From the NCBI RefSeq assembly GCF_009380215.1, contig NZ_WHUG01000011.1, positions 150,303-214,302 of the forward strand: a DNA stretch of 64,000 bases. The letters are read 5' to 3'. Made by a program: the position numbers and the translations under genes. Positions 8,349-17,520 of this stretch are shown here, one piece after another (the first letter of the stretch is position 1; each line of letters begins with the position of its first letter). The notes under the pieces are model-generated. The model did not search any database. It was given only the letters and a program-made list of their open reading frames with translations, and was not told the origin of the DNA. The stretch is from Rugamonas aquatica (GTDB taxonomy: Bacteria; Pseudomonadota; Gammaproteobacteria; Burkholderiales; Burkholderiaceae_D).

Positions 8349-10331
8349 TTATTCCTTGTTGCCGGGTGTTTCAGCGCCGGGTTTCTTCTCGTCGCTGACG
8401 CCCTGTTCGGCCTGGACATCCTGCACGGAGCGCAGCTCGGCGTCTTCCTTCGGCACGCGGGTGGTTTCTTTTTCGTTCGGGCGTTTGCCCAGCAGGTAGT
8501 AGTCGAGTGCCTTGCGCACGATGGGCGCGGCCACGCCGGCGCCGAAGCCGCCGTTTTCCACCACCACCGCGATGGCGATGCGCGGCTTGTCTGCCGGGGC
8601 GAAGGCGGTGTAGAGCGCGTTGTCGCGCAGGCGTTCGGCGATCAGGTTGGCGTTGTACTTCTCGTTCTTCTTGATCGCCACCAGCTGCGCGGTACCGGTC
8701 TTGCCGCCCGAGGTGTAGCCGGCGCCCGCGAACGCGCGCGCCGCCGTGCCGCCGATGGTCACGCCGACCATGGCGTTCTTGATGATGTCGATATTTTCCT
8801 GCTTGAGCGGGATGCGGTAGCTTTCCTTGGGCACCGTCAGCTTGCGGGTGCGCGCGACGCCGTCTTCGACGATCTTCACCAGGTGCGGCTTCATGACGAT
8901 GCCGTTGTTGGCCAGGTTCGATACCGCGTGCGCCATCTGCAGCGGCGTGTAGTTGTTAAAGCCGTTGCCGATGGCGATGGAGATGGTGTCGCCGCCCACC
9001 CACTTCTGCGCCGCCACGTTCTTCTTGAAGCGGTTGCGCTTCCATTCCTTCGACGGCAGCACGCCCTGCTTCTCGTGTTCCAGGTCGATGCCGGTCAGCT
9101 GGCCGAAGCCGAACGGCTTCATGAAATCGCTGATGGCGTCGATGCCCAACTCGTTACCGAGGATGTAGTAATAGGTGTCGCAGGATTCGACGATGGACTT
9201 GTACATATCCACCGTGCCGTGGCCGCCCGGCTTATCGTCGCGGAATTTGTGGCCGCCCAGCGTGAACGAGCCCGGATCGAAGATGGTCTGGCCCGGCGTG
9301 CGCTTGCCCAGTTCCAGCGCGGCCAGCGCCATGAAGGGCTTGAAGGTGGAACCGGGCGGATAGGTGCCGGACAGCGGACGGTTCACCATCGGCTTGTCCA
9401 GCGAGGTATTGAGTTCGTTCCAGCTCTGCGAGTCGATGCCGTCGACGAACAGGTTGGGATCGTAGCCGGGCCGCGATACATAGGCCAGGATGTCGCCCGT
9501 CTCCGGCTCGATGGCGACCAGCGCGCCGCGCCATTCGCCGAAGGCTTCCTCGATCACTTTTTGCAGCTCGATATCGATCGACAGTATCAGGTTGCTGCCC
9601 GGCGTGGCGGGCGTGCGCGACAAGGTGCGGATGGCGCGGCCGCCGGCCGACTTCTCCACTTCCTCGTAGCCGGTGATGCCGTGCAGCTGCTTCTCGTAGC
9701 TTTTCTCCAGGCCTTCCTTGCCGATATGGTCGGTGCCGTTGTAGTTGGCGGCGTCCTCGGTGTCGGCGATGGCCTTGGCTTCGGTGGTGTTGATGCGGCC
9801 GATGTAGCCGATCACGTGGGACGCGATCTCGCCCAGCGGGTACTGGCGGAACAGGCGCGCCTGCACTTCCACTCCGGGGAAGCGGAAACGCTGCGCGGAA
9901 AAGCGCGCCACTTCCTCATCGCTCAAACGGGTGCGCAGCGGCACGCTCTCGAAGCCCTTGGATTCCTCCAGCAGCTTCTTGAAGCGCTTGCGGTCCTTGG
10001 TCTCCACCGTAATCAGCTTGGACAGCTCGTCGATGGTTTCGTCCAGCGTGGCGCTCAACTTCGACGGCGTGATCTCCAGCGTGAAGGCCGAGTAGTTGCG
10101 CGCCAGGACCACGCCGTTGCGGTCCAAAATCAGGCCGCGATTCGGTTCGATGGGGACGATGGCGATGCGGTTCTCTTCGGCCTGCGCGACGTAGTCGCTA
10201 TGCTTGTAGACCTGCAGCCAGATGAAGCGCGCAAGCAGCGACGCAAAGCAGAAGAACACCAGCGCGCCCAGCACCGTCAGGCGCAGGCGGAACTGGTGCA
10301 GCTCGCGTTGGTTGTCCTTGAGTTCAGTCAT
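8349..10331 (-). CDS. mrdA: penicillin-binding protein 2, proximal copy
   Basis: A 660-residue class B PBP with one N-terminal membrane helix (about 17-40). The transpeptidase motifs are Ser328-Thr-Phe-Lys331, Ser383-Cys-Asp385 and Lys-Thr-Gly near 545. The SxD form resembles the SSD motif of E. coli PBP2, and the loop DTISIAIGNGF also matches the family form, so this copy looks like the canonical elongation transpeptidase. It follows mreD by about 40 bases and precedes rodA by 9 bases on the same strand. It aligns without gaps to the distal copy over roughly the first 430 residues. Confidence 0.95.
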   Translation of the reverse strand: MTELKDNQRELHQFRLRLTVLGALVFFCFASLLARFIWLQVYKHSDYVAQAEENRIAIVPIEPNRGLILDRNGVVLARNYSAFTLEITPSKLSATLDETIDELSKLITVETKDRKRFKKLLEESKGFESVPLRTRLSDEEVARFSAQRFRFPGVEVQARLFRQYPLGEIASHVIGYIGRINTTEAKAIADTEDAANYNGTDHIGKEGLEKSYEKQLHGITGYEEVEKSAGGRAIRTLSRTPATPGSNLILSIDIELQKVIEEAFGEWRGALVAIEPETGDILAYVSRPGYDPNLFVDGIDSQSWNELNTSLDKPMVNRPLSGTYPPGSTFKPFMALAALELGKRTPGQTIFDPGSFTLGGHKFRDDKPGGHGTVDMYKSIVESCDTYYYILGNELGIDAISDFMKPFGFGQLTGIDLEHEKQGVLPSKEWKRNRFKKNVAAQKWVGGDTISIAIGNGFNNYTPLQMAHAVSNLANNGIVMKPHLVKIVEDGVARTRKLTVPKESYRIPLKQENIDIIKNAMVGVTIGGTAARAFAGAGYTSGGKTGTAQLVAIKKNEKYNANLIAERLRDNALYTAFAPADKPRIAIAVVVENGGFGAGVAAPIVRKALDYYLLGKRPNEKETTRVPKEDAELRSVQDVQAEQGVSDEKKPGAETPGNKE

Positions 10332-10371
10332 GGTGCTCAGTCACGGTGCTCAGTCACTTCTCGGCCGGGCG

Positions 10372-10884
10372 TCAGATCGGGCGGGTGTGGTCGCGGTCCA
10401 CCGCGCGGCGCTGCGGCGCCAGCAGCAGCCAGGTCGCCAGCGGCCACAGGGCCACGGCGATGACGCTTTCGACGAAGTAGAACCAGCCGGGGAATTTGCC
10501 GGAGACGAAGAAGCGCACGATCAGCTGCACCGACTGCGCCATCAGCAGCAGCGGGAACACGTGCATCGCCTGCGTCAGCAGCGGGAACCACAGCACCCGG
10601 CGGTGCAGCATGATGGCGAAGTAGGACAGCAGCGTGTAGGCCAGCGCATTCTCGCCCAGCAGCGTGGAGTCATGCACGTCCATCAGCAGGCCGAGGAAGA
10701 AGGCGGTGCCGATGCCGACCTTGCGCGGCTGGTGCACGCCCCAGAACACCAGCACCAGCGCCACGAAGTCCGGCACGCCGATGAAGTTCCCCCAGGGGAG
10801 CAGGTTCAGTAGGAAGGCGCAGAACAGGCTGAAGGCGATGAACAGCGGGCTGACCGGCAGCAGAATATAGTGGGGACGATTCAT
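10372..10884 (-). CDS. mreD: rod shape-determining protein MreD
   Basis: A 170-residue inner-membrane protein with several hydrophobic segments and the MreD-like motif GIGTAFFLGLLMDVHD. This is the normal length for the family. The start overlaps the mreC stop as ATGA, the standard arrangement. MreD binds MreC and tunes the MreC/PBP2 interaction in the elongasome. Confidence 0.93.
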   Translation of the reverse strand: MNRPHYILLPVSPLFIAFSLFCAFLLNLLPWGNFIGVPDFVALVLVFWGVHQPRKVGIGTAFFLGLLMDVHDSTLLGENALAYTLLSYFAIMLHRRVLWFPLLTQAMHVFPLLLMAQSVQLIVRFFVSGKFPGWFYFVESVIAVALWPLATWLLLAPQRRAVDRDHTRPI

Positions 10885-12053
10885 CGTGCCGGCTCCTTCG
10901 GTTTGGCGACAGCGGGTGCGGGCTGGCCGTTCGCGGCGGCGGCGGCAGGTGCTGCTGCAGTTGTAGCAGGTGCGGCGACCGGCGCGGCTGCGGCAGGCGT
11001 ACCAGCACCGGTGCCAGCACCAGCAGCCGGCGCAGGCGCCGGTTTGGGCGCAGGCGGCGGCATCACCGGCATCAGGCCGGGCGGCGCGTTGTTGGCCGGC
11101 GCGGCGGCCGCAGGCGCCGCAGGTTCGACGCCCTCTTTCGGCGCCTCCTTGATCGGCGCCATCTTGTTGTTGTGCTTCTTGAGCGCGCGCGTCTCTTCAT
11201 CCGGCGGACGCGGAGGCATCTCCGGCGTCGACATCAAGATCAGCAGCTGCGTATTGTTGGAGATGCCGCCCAACGGCTGGCACACCACGCCGCCGAACGA
11301 TCCGGCCGCGCTGTTTTCCACCTGGCTCACGCGCGCCACCGCCAGACCGGCCGGGTAGACGCCGTCCAGGCCCGAGGTAACGACGATGTCGCCGACCTGG
11401 ATATCCGCATTCGGCGCAGTGAAGCGCAGCTCCAGCGCGCCGGACTTGCCGCGTCCATAGGCCACGCTGCGCAAGCCGTTGCGCAGCAGTTGCACAGGGA
11501 TGGCCTGCTCCTTATCGGTCAGCAGCGTCACTTCGGAGGTAAAGGGGAACACCCGCGTGACCTGGCCGACCACGCCCTGGTTGTCGATCACGGGCAGGCC
11601 GAGCGCCACACCCTGCTGGGTGCCGCGGTCGAGGATCACCTTGCGGCTGTTGACATCGCGCGCGTCGTACAGGATCTCGGCCAGCATGGACTTCACCGGC
11701 AGATGCTCGCGCGCGGCCATCAGGCGGCGCAGCTGGTTGTTCTCAGCGGTCTGGAGCTGGGCCTGTTGCAGCACCAGCGCGCCGGCGATCTGCTGGCGTT
11801 TGAGCTCGCGCACCTGCTTTTCCAGCGACGACAGAGTGGAGAAATAATCGCCGACGCCGTAGATGGCGTCGCGCGGCAGCAAGGCTGCCATTTGCAGCGG
11901 ATACAGCACCGTGGCTGCCGCCTTGCGCACGGTGGTCAAAGTGCGCATGCGCGCATCGACCAGCAGCAGTGCAATCGAAATGCACGCAAACACCGTCATC
12001 TTGACGCGGGCGGAGGCGCCTTGCTTGAAAAGTGGCGGAGGACTGTATTCCAT
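10881..12053 (-). CDS. mreC: rod shape-determining protein MreC
   Basis: A 390-residue bitopic protein. The short cytoplasmic N-terminus begins MEYSPPPLFKQG and is followed by one membrane helix, a coiled coil (about 65-110) and the two beta-barrel periplasmic domains (about 115-270) containing ILDRGTQQGV and GDIVVTSGLDGVYPAGL. The last 100 or so residues are a low-complexity Ala/Pro tail, longer than in E. coli MreC. The ATG at 12053 is chosen over an in-frame TTG at 12062. MreC scaffolds PBP2 activation. It lies 90 bases downstream of mreB, separated by a GC-rich hairpin. Confidence 0.94.
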   Translation of the reverse strand: MEYSPPPLFKQGASARVKMTVFACISIALLLVDARMRTLTTVRKAAATVLYPLQMAALLPRDAIYGVGDYFSTLSSLEKQVRELKRQQIAGALVLQQAQLQTAENNQLRRLMAAREHLPVKSMLAEILYDARDVNSRKVILDRGTQQGVALGLPVIDNQGVVGQVTRVFPFTSEVTLLTDKEQAIPVQLLRNGLRSVAYGRGKSGALELRFTAPNADIQVGDIVVTSGLDGVYPAGLAVARVSQVENSAAGSFGGVVCQPLGGISNNTQLLILMSTPEMPPRPPDEETRALKKHNNKMAPIKEAPKEGVEPAAPAAAAPANNAPPGLMPVMPPPAPKPAPAPAAGAGTGAGTPAAAAPVAAPATTAAAPAAAAANGQPAPAVAKPKEPAR

Positions 12054-12112
12054 GACTTCCAATAATCCGGCGCTCGCGCGCCAACGAGACTGTCAACTCA
12101 TCCCAATGCATC

Positions 12113-12134
12113 GGGGCCGCTGTTTCGCGGCCCC
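12113..12134 (-). other. GC-rich stem-loop between mreB and mreC
   Basis: Perfect 8-base arms GGGGCCGC and GCGGCCCC flank a 6-base loop in the mreB-mreC spacer. No U-run follows on the minus strand, so it is not a standard terminator. It could reduce read-through or protect the mreB transcript end, which would lower mreCD expression relative to mreB. Confidence 0.5.
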
Positions 12135-12145
12135 GTCTTGTCAGA

Positions 12146-13189
12146 TCATTCGTAGGAGAAGATCGAGCCCAGCTGGTCCATCCGCTCCAGCGCCATGCCC
12201 GAGCCGCGCACCACGCAGGTCAGCGGATCTTCCGCCACCAGCACCGGCAGGCCGGTTTCTTCCATCAGCAGACGGTCCAGATCGCGCAGCAGCGCGCCGC
12301 CGCCCGTCAGCATCATGCCTTTTTCCGCAATGTCGGCGCCCAGTTCCGGCGGCGTCTGTTCCAGCGCGTTCTTCACGGCCGAAACGATGTTGTTCAGTGG
12401 GTCGGTCAGCGCTTCCAGGATCTCGTTGGACGAAATCGTGAACGAGCGCGGGATGCCTTCGGACAGATTGCGGCCCTTGACTTCCATTTCCTTCACTTCC
12501 GAACCAGGGAAGGCCGAACCGATGGCCTTCTTGATCGCTTCAGCGGTCTGTTCGCCGATCAGCATGCCGTAGTTGCGGCGGATGTAGTTGACGATGGCTT
12601 CATCGAATTTGTCGCCGCCCACGCGCACCGAGCCTTTGTACACCATGCCGCCCAGCGAGATGATGCCCACTTCGGTGGTGCCGCCGCCGATGTCGACCAC
12701 CATCGAGCCGGTTGCATCCGACACCGGCAGGCCGGCGCCGATCGCCGCAGCCATCGGCTCTTCGATCAGGTAGACTTGCGAAGCGCCAGCGCCCAGCGCC
12801 GATTCGCGGATCGCGCGGCGCTCAACCTGGGTCGAGCCGCACGGTACGCAGATGATGATGCGCGGCGAAGGACGGAAGAATTTGGAGTCGTGCACCATGC
12901 GGATGAACTGCTTCAGCATTTGTTCGGTGACGGTGAAGTCGGCGATCACGCCGTCTTTCATCGGGCGGATCGCCTCGATATTGCCAGGCACTTTGCCCAG
13001 CATCTGTTTTGCTTCCTTACCAACTGCCTGGATAGTCTTCTTGCCGTTAGGGCCGCCCTCTTGGCGGATCGCGACGACCGACGGTTCATCCAGGACGATG
13101 CCCTGGCCGCGAACGTAGATCAGAGTGTTGGCCGTGCCCAAGTCGATGGCCAGATCGGTGGAAATATACCTGCGTAAAAAACCAAACAT
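12146..13189 (-). CDS. mreB: rod shape-determining protein MreB
   Basis: A 347-residue bacterial actin of exact family length. Phosphate-binding motif 1 is DLGTANTLIY near residue 17, and motif 2 is DIGGGTTEVGIISLGG near residue 165. An adenosine-motif-like TGGGALLRDLD lies near the C-terminus. It polymerises under the inner membrane and positions the elongasome. It is the first gene of the cluster and is divergent from gatC across a 274-base spacer that must hold both promoters. Confidence 0.97.
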   Translation of the reverse strand: MFGFLRRYISTDLAIDLGTANTLIYVRGQGIVLDEPSVVAIRQEGGPNGKKTIQAVGKEAKQMLGKVPGNIEAIRPMKDGVIADFTVTEQMLKQFIRMVHDSKFFRPSPRIIICVPCGSTQVERRAIRESALGAGASQVYLIEEPMAAAIGAGLPVSDATGSMVVDIGGGTTEVGIISLGGMVYKGSVRVGGDKFDEAIVNYIRRNYGMLIGEQTAEAIKKAIGSAFPGSEVKEMEVKGRNLSEGIPRSFTISSNEILEALTDPLNNIVSAVKNALEQTPPELGADIAEKGMMLTGGGALLRDLDRLLMEETGLPVLVAEDPLTCVVRGSGMALERMDQLGSIFSYE

Positions 13190-13463
13190 GTGTGTCCTGT
13201 GGCGCTACTGGTGTGCGCGTAAGCCGTTAGAAAGAAATCCTGTGGTGACGCGGCGGCTGCAATGATTCAGCGCCGGCAACGCATCAACCCGCCATTCTAC
13301 CTTATAATTTGAATGCGATTTGCCGAAAATCCCGCCAAAAGTGTATCGGCTGAGTCCGCGAGTTAAGCGGTATTCGTTCTCTTTTGCCAGCGAAAAGGCA
13401 GAATTTCCAGTTTTTTATCAATATTACAATTAAACCTAGCGCGGCCCGCCCGCGCCATTCGCC

Positions 13464-13766
13464 ATGTCCCTGACCATATCCGACGTAACACGCATTGCAA
13501 AACTGGCACAACTTGAGATGAGCGAGCAGCAGACCGCTACCGCGCTGGACCAGTTGAACGGCATTTTTGCGCTGGCCGAACAGATGCAGGCGGTCGACAC
13601 CGACGGCGTCGCCCCGCTGAGCCACCCGCTGGCGGCGCACATGAATAACATCGCCCTGCGCCTGCGCGAAGACGTGGCCACCGAGGCCAATCGCCGCGAC
13701 GACTACCAGGCCGTCGCGCCCAAGACCCAGGACGGGCTGTACCTGGTGCCGAAGGTGATCGAGTAA
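13464..13766 (+). CDS. gatC: Asp-tRNA(Asn)/Glu-tRNA(Gln) amidotransferase subunit C
   Basis: A 100-residue small subunit that wraps around GatA and stabilises the GatCAB complex. The start MSLTISDVTRIAKLAQLEMS and the middle segment DTDGVAPLSHPLA are typical. It is the first gene of gatC-gatA-gatB. The complex amidates misacylated Glu-tRNA(Gln) and/or Asp-tRNA(Asn) in the cytoplasm. Confidence 0.95.
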   Translation: MSLTISDVTRIAKLAQLEMSEQQTATALDQLNGIFALAEQMQAVDTDGVAPLSHPLAAHMNNIALRLREDVATEANRRDDYQAVAPKTQDGLYLVPKVIE

Positions 13767-13769
13767 CAC

Positions 13770-13850
13770 CGTCATTCCCGCGCAGGCGGGAATCCATGCT
13801 GAGCCGATTAGGCCAGCGTTCTATGGGTCCCCGCTTGCGCGAGGACGACG
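13770..13850. repeat. dispersed palindromic repeat copy, gatC-gatA spacer
   Basis: The spacer holds a degenerate inverted repeat beginning GTCATTCCCGCGCAGGCGGG. It ends in a complementary but decayed arm (GGGTCCCCGCTTGCGCGAGGACGAC). The same unit in better form occurs at 15356-15417. It looks like a REP-like dispersed element of the ATTCCCGC...GCGGGAAT type. Confidence 0.7.
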
Positions 13851-13876
13851 CCGCAACGAATCTGAATTGAAACGCC

Positions 13877-15349
13877 ATGCACACCAAAACCATTAAAGAG
13901 CTGTCCGCGCTGCTGCAAAGCAAAGCCATCACCGCCACCGAACTGGCGGCGCACTTCCTCGACCGTATCGAAAAAAGCGACTTGAACGCCTTCCTGCACG
14001 TGGACCGCGCGCTGACCCTGGCGCAAGCGGCCGAAGCGGACGCCCGCATCGCCGCCGGCACCGCCACCCCGCTGACCGGCGTGCCGATCGCCCACAAGGA
14101 CATCTTCGTCACCCGCGACTGGCGCTCGACCGCCGGTTCGAAAATGCTGGCCAACTACGTCAGCCCGTTCGACGCCACCGTGGTGGAAAAATTCCGCGCG
14201 GCCGGCATGGTCACGCTGGGCAAATTGAACTGCGACGAATTCGCCATGGGCTCGGCCAATGAAAACTCGGCCTTCGGCGCGGTGAAAAATCCGTGGGATA
14301 AAAACGCCGTACCTGGCGGCTCCTCCGGCGGTTCCGCCGCCGCCGTGGCCGCGCGCCTGGCGCCGGCCGTCACCGGTACCGACACCGGCGGCTCGATCCG
14401 CCAGCCGGCCGCGTTTTGCGGCATCACCGGCATCAAACCCACCTACGGCCGCGTATCGCGCTTCGGCATGATCGCCTTCGCCTCGTCGCTGGACCAGGGC
14501 GGCCCGATGGCGCAAACCGCCGAAGACTGCGCGCTGCTGCTCAACGCCATGGCCGGTTTCGACGAACGCGATTCGACCTCGCTGACGCCTGAAATGGGCG
14601 GCATCGACGAAGACTACACCCGCGAACTGGGCCAGCCGCTGGCAGGCCTGCGCATCGGCGTGCCGAAGGAATACTTCGGCGAAGGCCTGGCCAAGGACGT
14701 GGAAGACGCCGTGCGCGCAGCGCTGGCCAAGTACGTCGAAATGGGCGCGACCCTGGTCGACATCTCGCTGCCGAACACCGCGCTGTCGATCCCGGCCTAC
14801 TACATGATCGCGCCGGCCGAAGCCTCGTCCAACCTGTCGCGTTTCGACGGTGTGCGCTACGGCCACCGCGCTTCCGAATACAAAGACCTGTCGGACATGT
14901 ACCGCAAGACCCGCGCCGAAGGCTTCGGCGCAGAGGTCAAACGCCGCATCATGGTCGGCACCTATGTGCTGTGCCACGGCTACTACGACGCCTACTACCT
15001 GAAGGCGCAAAAAATCCGCCGCCTGATCGCGCAGGATTTCGAAGCGGTGCTGAACGGCCCTAACGCCGTCTGCGACGTCATCATGGGACCGGTCGCGCCG
15101 ACCGTGGCATGGGACCTGGGCGACAAGTCCGACGACCCGGTCGCCGCCTACCTGGCCGACATCTACACGCTGTCCACCAGCCTGGCCGGCTTGCCTGGCA
15201 TGTCGATCCCGGTCGGCTTCGGCGCCAAGAACCGCCCTGTGGGCCTGCAGATCATCGGCAAGCATTTCGGCGAAGCGAAACTGCTGAACGTCGCCCACCA
15301 GTACCAGCTGGCGACCGACTGGCACACCCGCGCACCCGCCGGCATCTAA
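13877..15349 (+). CDS. gatA: Asp-tRNA(Asn)/Glu-tRNA(Gln) amidotransferase subunit A
   Basis: A 490-residue amidase-signature enzyme. The Ser-cisSer-Lys triad is Lys74, Ser149 and Ser173 within IAHKDIFVT, PGGSSGGSAAA and GTDTGGSIRQPA. It hydrolyses glutamine and passes ammonia to GatB. Length and motifs are standard. It lies 110 bases after gatC, with a palindromic repeat in the spacer. Confidence 0.97.
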   Translation: MHTKTIKELSALLQSKAITATELAAHFLDRIEKSDLNAFLHVDRALTLAQAAEADARIAAGTATPLTGVPIAHKDIFVTRDWRSTAGSKMLANYVSPFDATVVEKFRAAGMVTLGKLNCDEFAMGSANENSAFGAVKNPWDKNAVPGGSSGGSAAAVAARLAPAVTGTDTGGSIRQPAAFCGITGIKPTYGRVSRFGMIAFASSLDQGGPMAQTAEDCALLLNAMAGFDERDSTSLTPEMGGIDEDYTRELGQPLAGLRIGVPKEYFGEGLAKDVEDAVRAALAKYVEMGATLVDISLPNTALSIPAYYMIAPAEASSNLSRFDGVRYGHRASEYKDLSDMYRKTRAEGFGAEVKRRIMVGTYVLCHGYYDAYYLKAQKIRRLIAQDFEAVLNGPNAVCDVIMGPVAPTVAWDLGDKSDDPVAAYLADIYTLSTSLAGLPGMSIPVGFGAKNRPVGLQIIGKHFGEAKLLNVAHQYQLATDWHTRAPAGI

Positions 15350-15355
15350 GATCAA

Positions 15356-15417
15356 CGTCATTCCCGCGAAGGCGGGAATCCATGCTGAGTATGGATTCCC
15401 GCTTTCGCGGGAACGAC
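15356..15417. repeat. dispersed palindromic repeat copy, gatA-gatB spacer
   Basis: A near-perfect inverted repeat. The left arm CGTCATTCCCGCGAAGGCGG and the bases after it pair with TGGATTCCCGCTTTCGCGGGAACG around a short loop containing CATGCTGAGTATG. It can form a strong RNA hairpin inside the gatCAB transcript. It shares its first 40 or so bases with the element in the gatC-gatA spacer. Confidence 0.8.
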
Positions 15418-15440
15418 AAGCAAACATAAGCGAGAACAAT

Positions 15441-16901
15441 ATGGAATGGGAAGTCGTCATCGGTCTTGAGAACCACGTGCAGCTCACGACCGAATCTAAA
15501 ATTTTCAGCGGATCGCCGATCAAGTTCGGCGCCGACGCCAACACGCAAGCCAGCCCTGTGGACCTGGCGCTGCCAGGCGTGCTGCCGGTGATGAACAAGC
15601 AGGCGGTGGACCGCGCGATTCGCTTCGGCCTGGCGGTCGGCGCGAAGATCGCTCCGGCGTCCATCTTCGCCCGCAAGAACTACTTCTATCCCGACCTGCC
15701 TAAGGGCTATCAGATCAGCCAGTTCGAAGACCCAGTCGTCATCGGCGGCGCGCTGACCTTCGGCTACGAGAAGGATGGCGAATTCGTCACCAAGACCGTC
15801 AACCTGACCCGCGCCCACCTGGAAGAAGACGCCGGCAAATCGCTGCACGAAGACTACGCCGGCATGAGCGGCATCGACTTGAACCGCGCCGGCACGCCGC
15901 TGCTGGAAATCGTCTCCGAGCCTGAAATCCGCAGCGCTGCAGAAGCCGTGGCCTACGCCAAGGCCCTGCACTCGCTGGTGATGTGGCTGGGCGTCTGCGA
16001 CGGCAATATGCAGGAAGGCTCGTTCCGCTGCGACGTCAACGTCTCCGTGCGTCCGAAAGGCCAGAAGGAATTCGGCACCCGTTGCGAGATCAAGAACTTG
16101 AACTCGTTCCGCTTCATCGAGGAAGCGGTGCACGTCGAAGTGCGCCGCCAGATCGAGTTGATCGAAGACGGCGGCAAGGTTGTTCAGGCTACCCGCTTGT
16201 ACGACCCGGATCGCAAAGAGACCCGCGAAATGCGCAGCAAGGAAGACGCGCAGGACTACCGCTACTTCCCGGACCCGGACCTGCCGCCGCTGATGATTTC
16301 CGAAGAGTGGATTTCGAAGGTCAAGGCATCGATGCCGGAACTGCCGGCCGCCATGCGCGCCCGCTTCGTCAGCGAATACGCGCTGCCGGAATATGACTCG
16401 CTGGTGCTGACCGCGTCGAAAGCGATGGCGACCTATTTCGTCGCCGTGGTTGAAAAAGCCGGCAAGGAAAACGCCAAGGCCGCCGCCAACTGGCTGATGG
16501 GCGACGTGTCGTCGACGCTGAACCGCGAAGGCGTGGACCTGGATCAATCGCCGGTATCGGCAGTGCAGCTGGCCGCCATGCTGAAGCGCATCGCCGACGG
16601 CACCATCTCCAACAAGGCCGCGAAGGAAGTATTCGCCGGCATGTGGGAGGCCAAGTCCACGGACGAGAACCTGGTTGACACCATCATCGACGCCAAGGGT
16701 CTGAAGCAGATCTCCGACACCGGCGCGCTGGAAGCGATCGTCAACGACGTCATCGCCGCCAACGAGAAATCGGTGGAGCAGTACCGCGCAGGCAAGGAAG
16801 CGGCGCTGAACTCGCTGATCGGCCAGGCGATGAAGGCATCGCGCGGCAAAGCCAACCCGGCGCAGCTGACCGAGCTGCTGAAGGCCAAGCTGGCCGGCTA
16901 A
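15441..16901 (+). CDS. gatB: Asp-tRNA(Asn)/Glu-tRNA(Gln) amidotransferase subunit B
   Basis: A 486-residue protein. The catalytic cradle domain starts MEWEVVIGLENHVQL and contains FARKNYFYPDLPKGYQISQ and LEEDAGKSLH. It is followed by the helical and YqeY-like tail domains with the end motif NSLIGQAMKASRGKANPA. GatB binds the misacylated tRNA and carries out the ATP-dependent amidation. A strong terminator follows, so gatCAB forms one operon. Confidence 0.97.
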   Translation: MEWEVVIGLENHVQLTTESKIFSGSPIKFGADANTQASPVDLALPGVLPVMNKQAVDRAIRFGLAVGAKIAPASIFARKNYFYPDLPKGYQISQFEDPVVIGGALTFGYEKDGEFVTKTVNLTRAHLEEDAGKSLHEDYAGMSGIDLNRAGTPLLEIVSEPEIRSAAEAVAYAKALHSLVMWLGVCDGNMQEGSFRCDVNVSVRPKGQKEFGTRCEIKNLNSFRFIEEAVHVEVRRQIELIEDGGKVVQATRLYDPDRKETREMRSKEDAQDYRYFPDPDLPPLMISEEWISKVKASMPELPAAMRARFVSEYALPEYDSLVLTASKAMATYFVAVVEKAGKENAKAAANWLMGDVSSTLNREGVDLDQSPVSAVQLAAMLKRIADGTISNKAAKEVFAGMWEAKSTDENLVDTIIDAKGLKQISDTGALEAIVNDVIAANEKSVEQYRAGKEAALNSLIGQAMKASRGKANPAQLTELLKAKLAG

Positions 16902-16918
16902 AGATGGCATGTCTGAAA

Positions 16919-16943
16919 GGGACGCCACGGCGTCCTTTTTTTT
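16919..16943 (+). terminator. rho-independent terminator after gatB
   Basis: The hairpin GGACGCC/GGCGTCC is followed directly by a run of nine T, 18 bases after the gatB stop. Confidence 0.9.
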
Positions 16944-17034
16944 CGCCCACTGTCACTCGTCCGTGATAATGCGCGAGTATTCCAGGATCGCAAACTGCTA
17001 TCCTGTTCAACCCTACGACTAAAGAAGCAACGCA

Positions 17035-17520
17035 ATGACCGATACGAGAATACGCCTGGCCGTGCCTGAAGATGCAGCCGCGATCGCCGCGATGGCCGTT
17101 GCGCTGACAGAAGAAATATCGCAGCGACTTGGTGTAAAAACCTTCAACCTGGATCAGCAGAAAACCGCCAGCTTGTGCCACGCCCTGCTGCGCGAGGAAA
17201 AGTACCTTGCGCTGATCGCGATTGCGGAAGGCGAGACGATCGGCTTCGTCGGCATCTCCGAAGGCCGCGCGCTGTATGCGGAAGGCGCGCTGGCGACCAT
17301 GCAGGAATTCTTCGTCGCCCCGCCCTACCGTACCAACGGCGTCGGCGGCCAGTTGTTGAACGCCGCCGCAGAACTGGCGCGCAAGCGCCGCTGGAACCGC
17401 CTGGAAGTCTGCACACCGCCGCTGCCCGAGTATGACCGCAGCCTGGCGTTCTACGAGCGTCATGGCTTCGAGATCACCGGTGGCCGCAAACTCAAACGCC
17501 TCTTTACGGAAGCCCAATGA
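17035..17520 (+). CDS. GNAT family N-acetyltransferase
   Basis: A 161-residue single-domain GNAT. It begins TRIRLAVPEDAAAIAAM, and the acetyl-CoA-binding part FVAPPYRTNGVGGQLLNAAA carries the R/Q-x-x-G-x-G/A pattern. The end GFEITGGRKLKRLF is also typical. The substrate is unknown. The stop overlaps the next gene's start as ATGA, so the two are translationally coupled. Confidence 0.88.
   Translation: MTDTRIRLAVPEDAAAIAAMAVALTEEISQRLGVKTFNLDQQKTASLCHALLREEKYLALIAIAEGETIGFVGISEGRALYAEGALATMQEFFVAPPYRTNGVGGQLLNAAAELARKRRWNRLEVCTPPLPEYDRSLAFYERHGFEITGGRKLKRLFTEAQ

Noticed and set aside
10885..11160. Repetitive GC-rich stretch resembling a tandem array
   Set aside because: It encodes the Ala/Pro-rich C-terminal tail of MreC in frame. 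The units are irregular and no spacer-repeat order typical of CRISPR is present.
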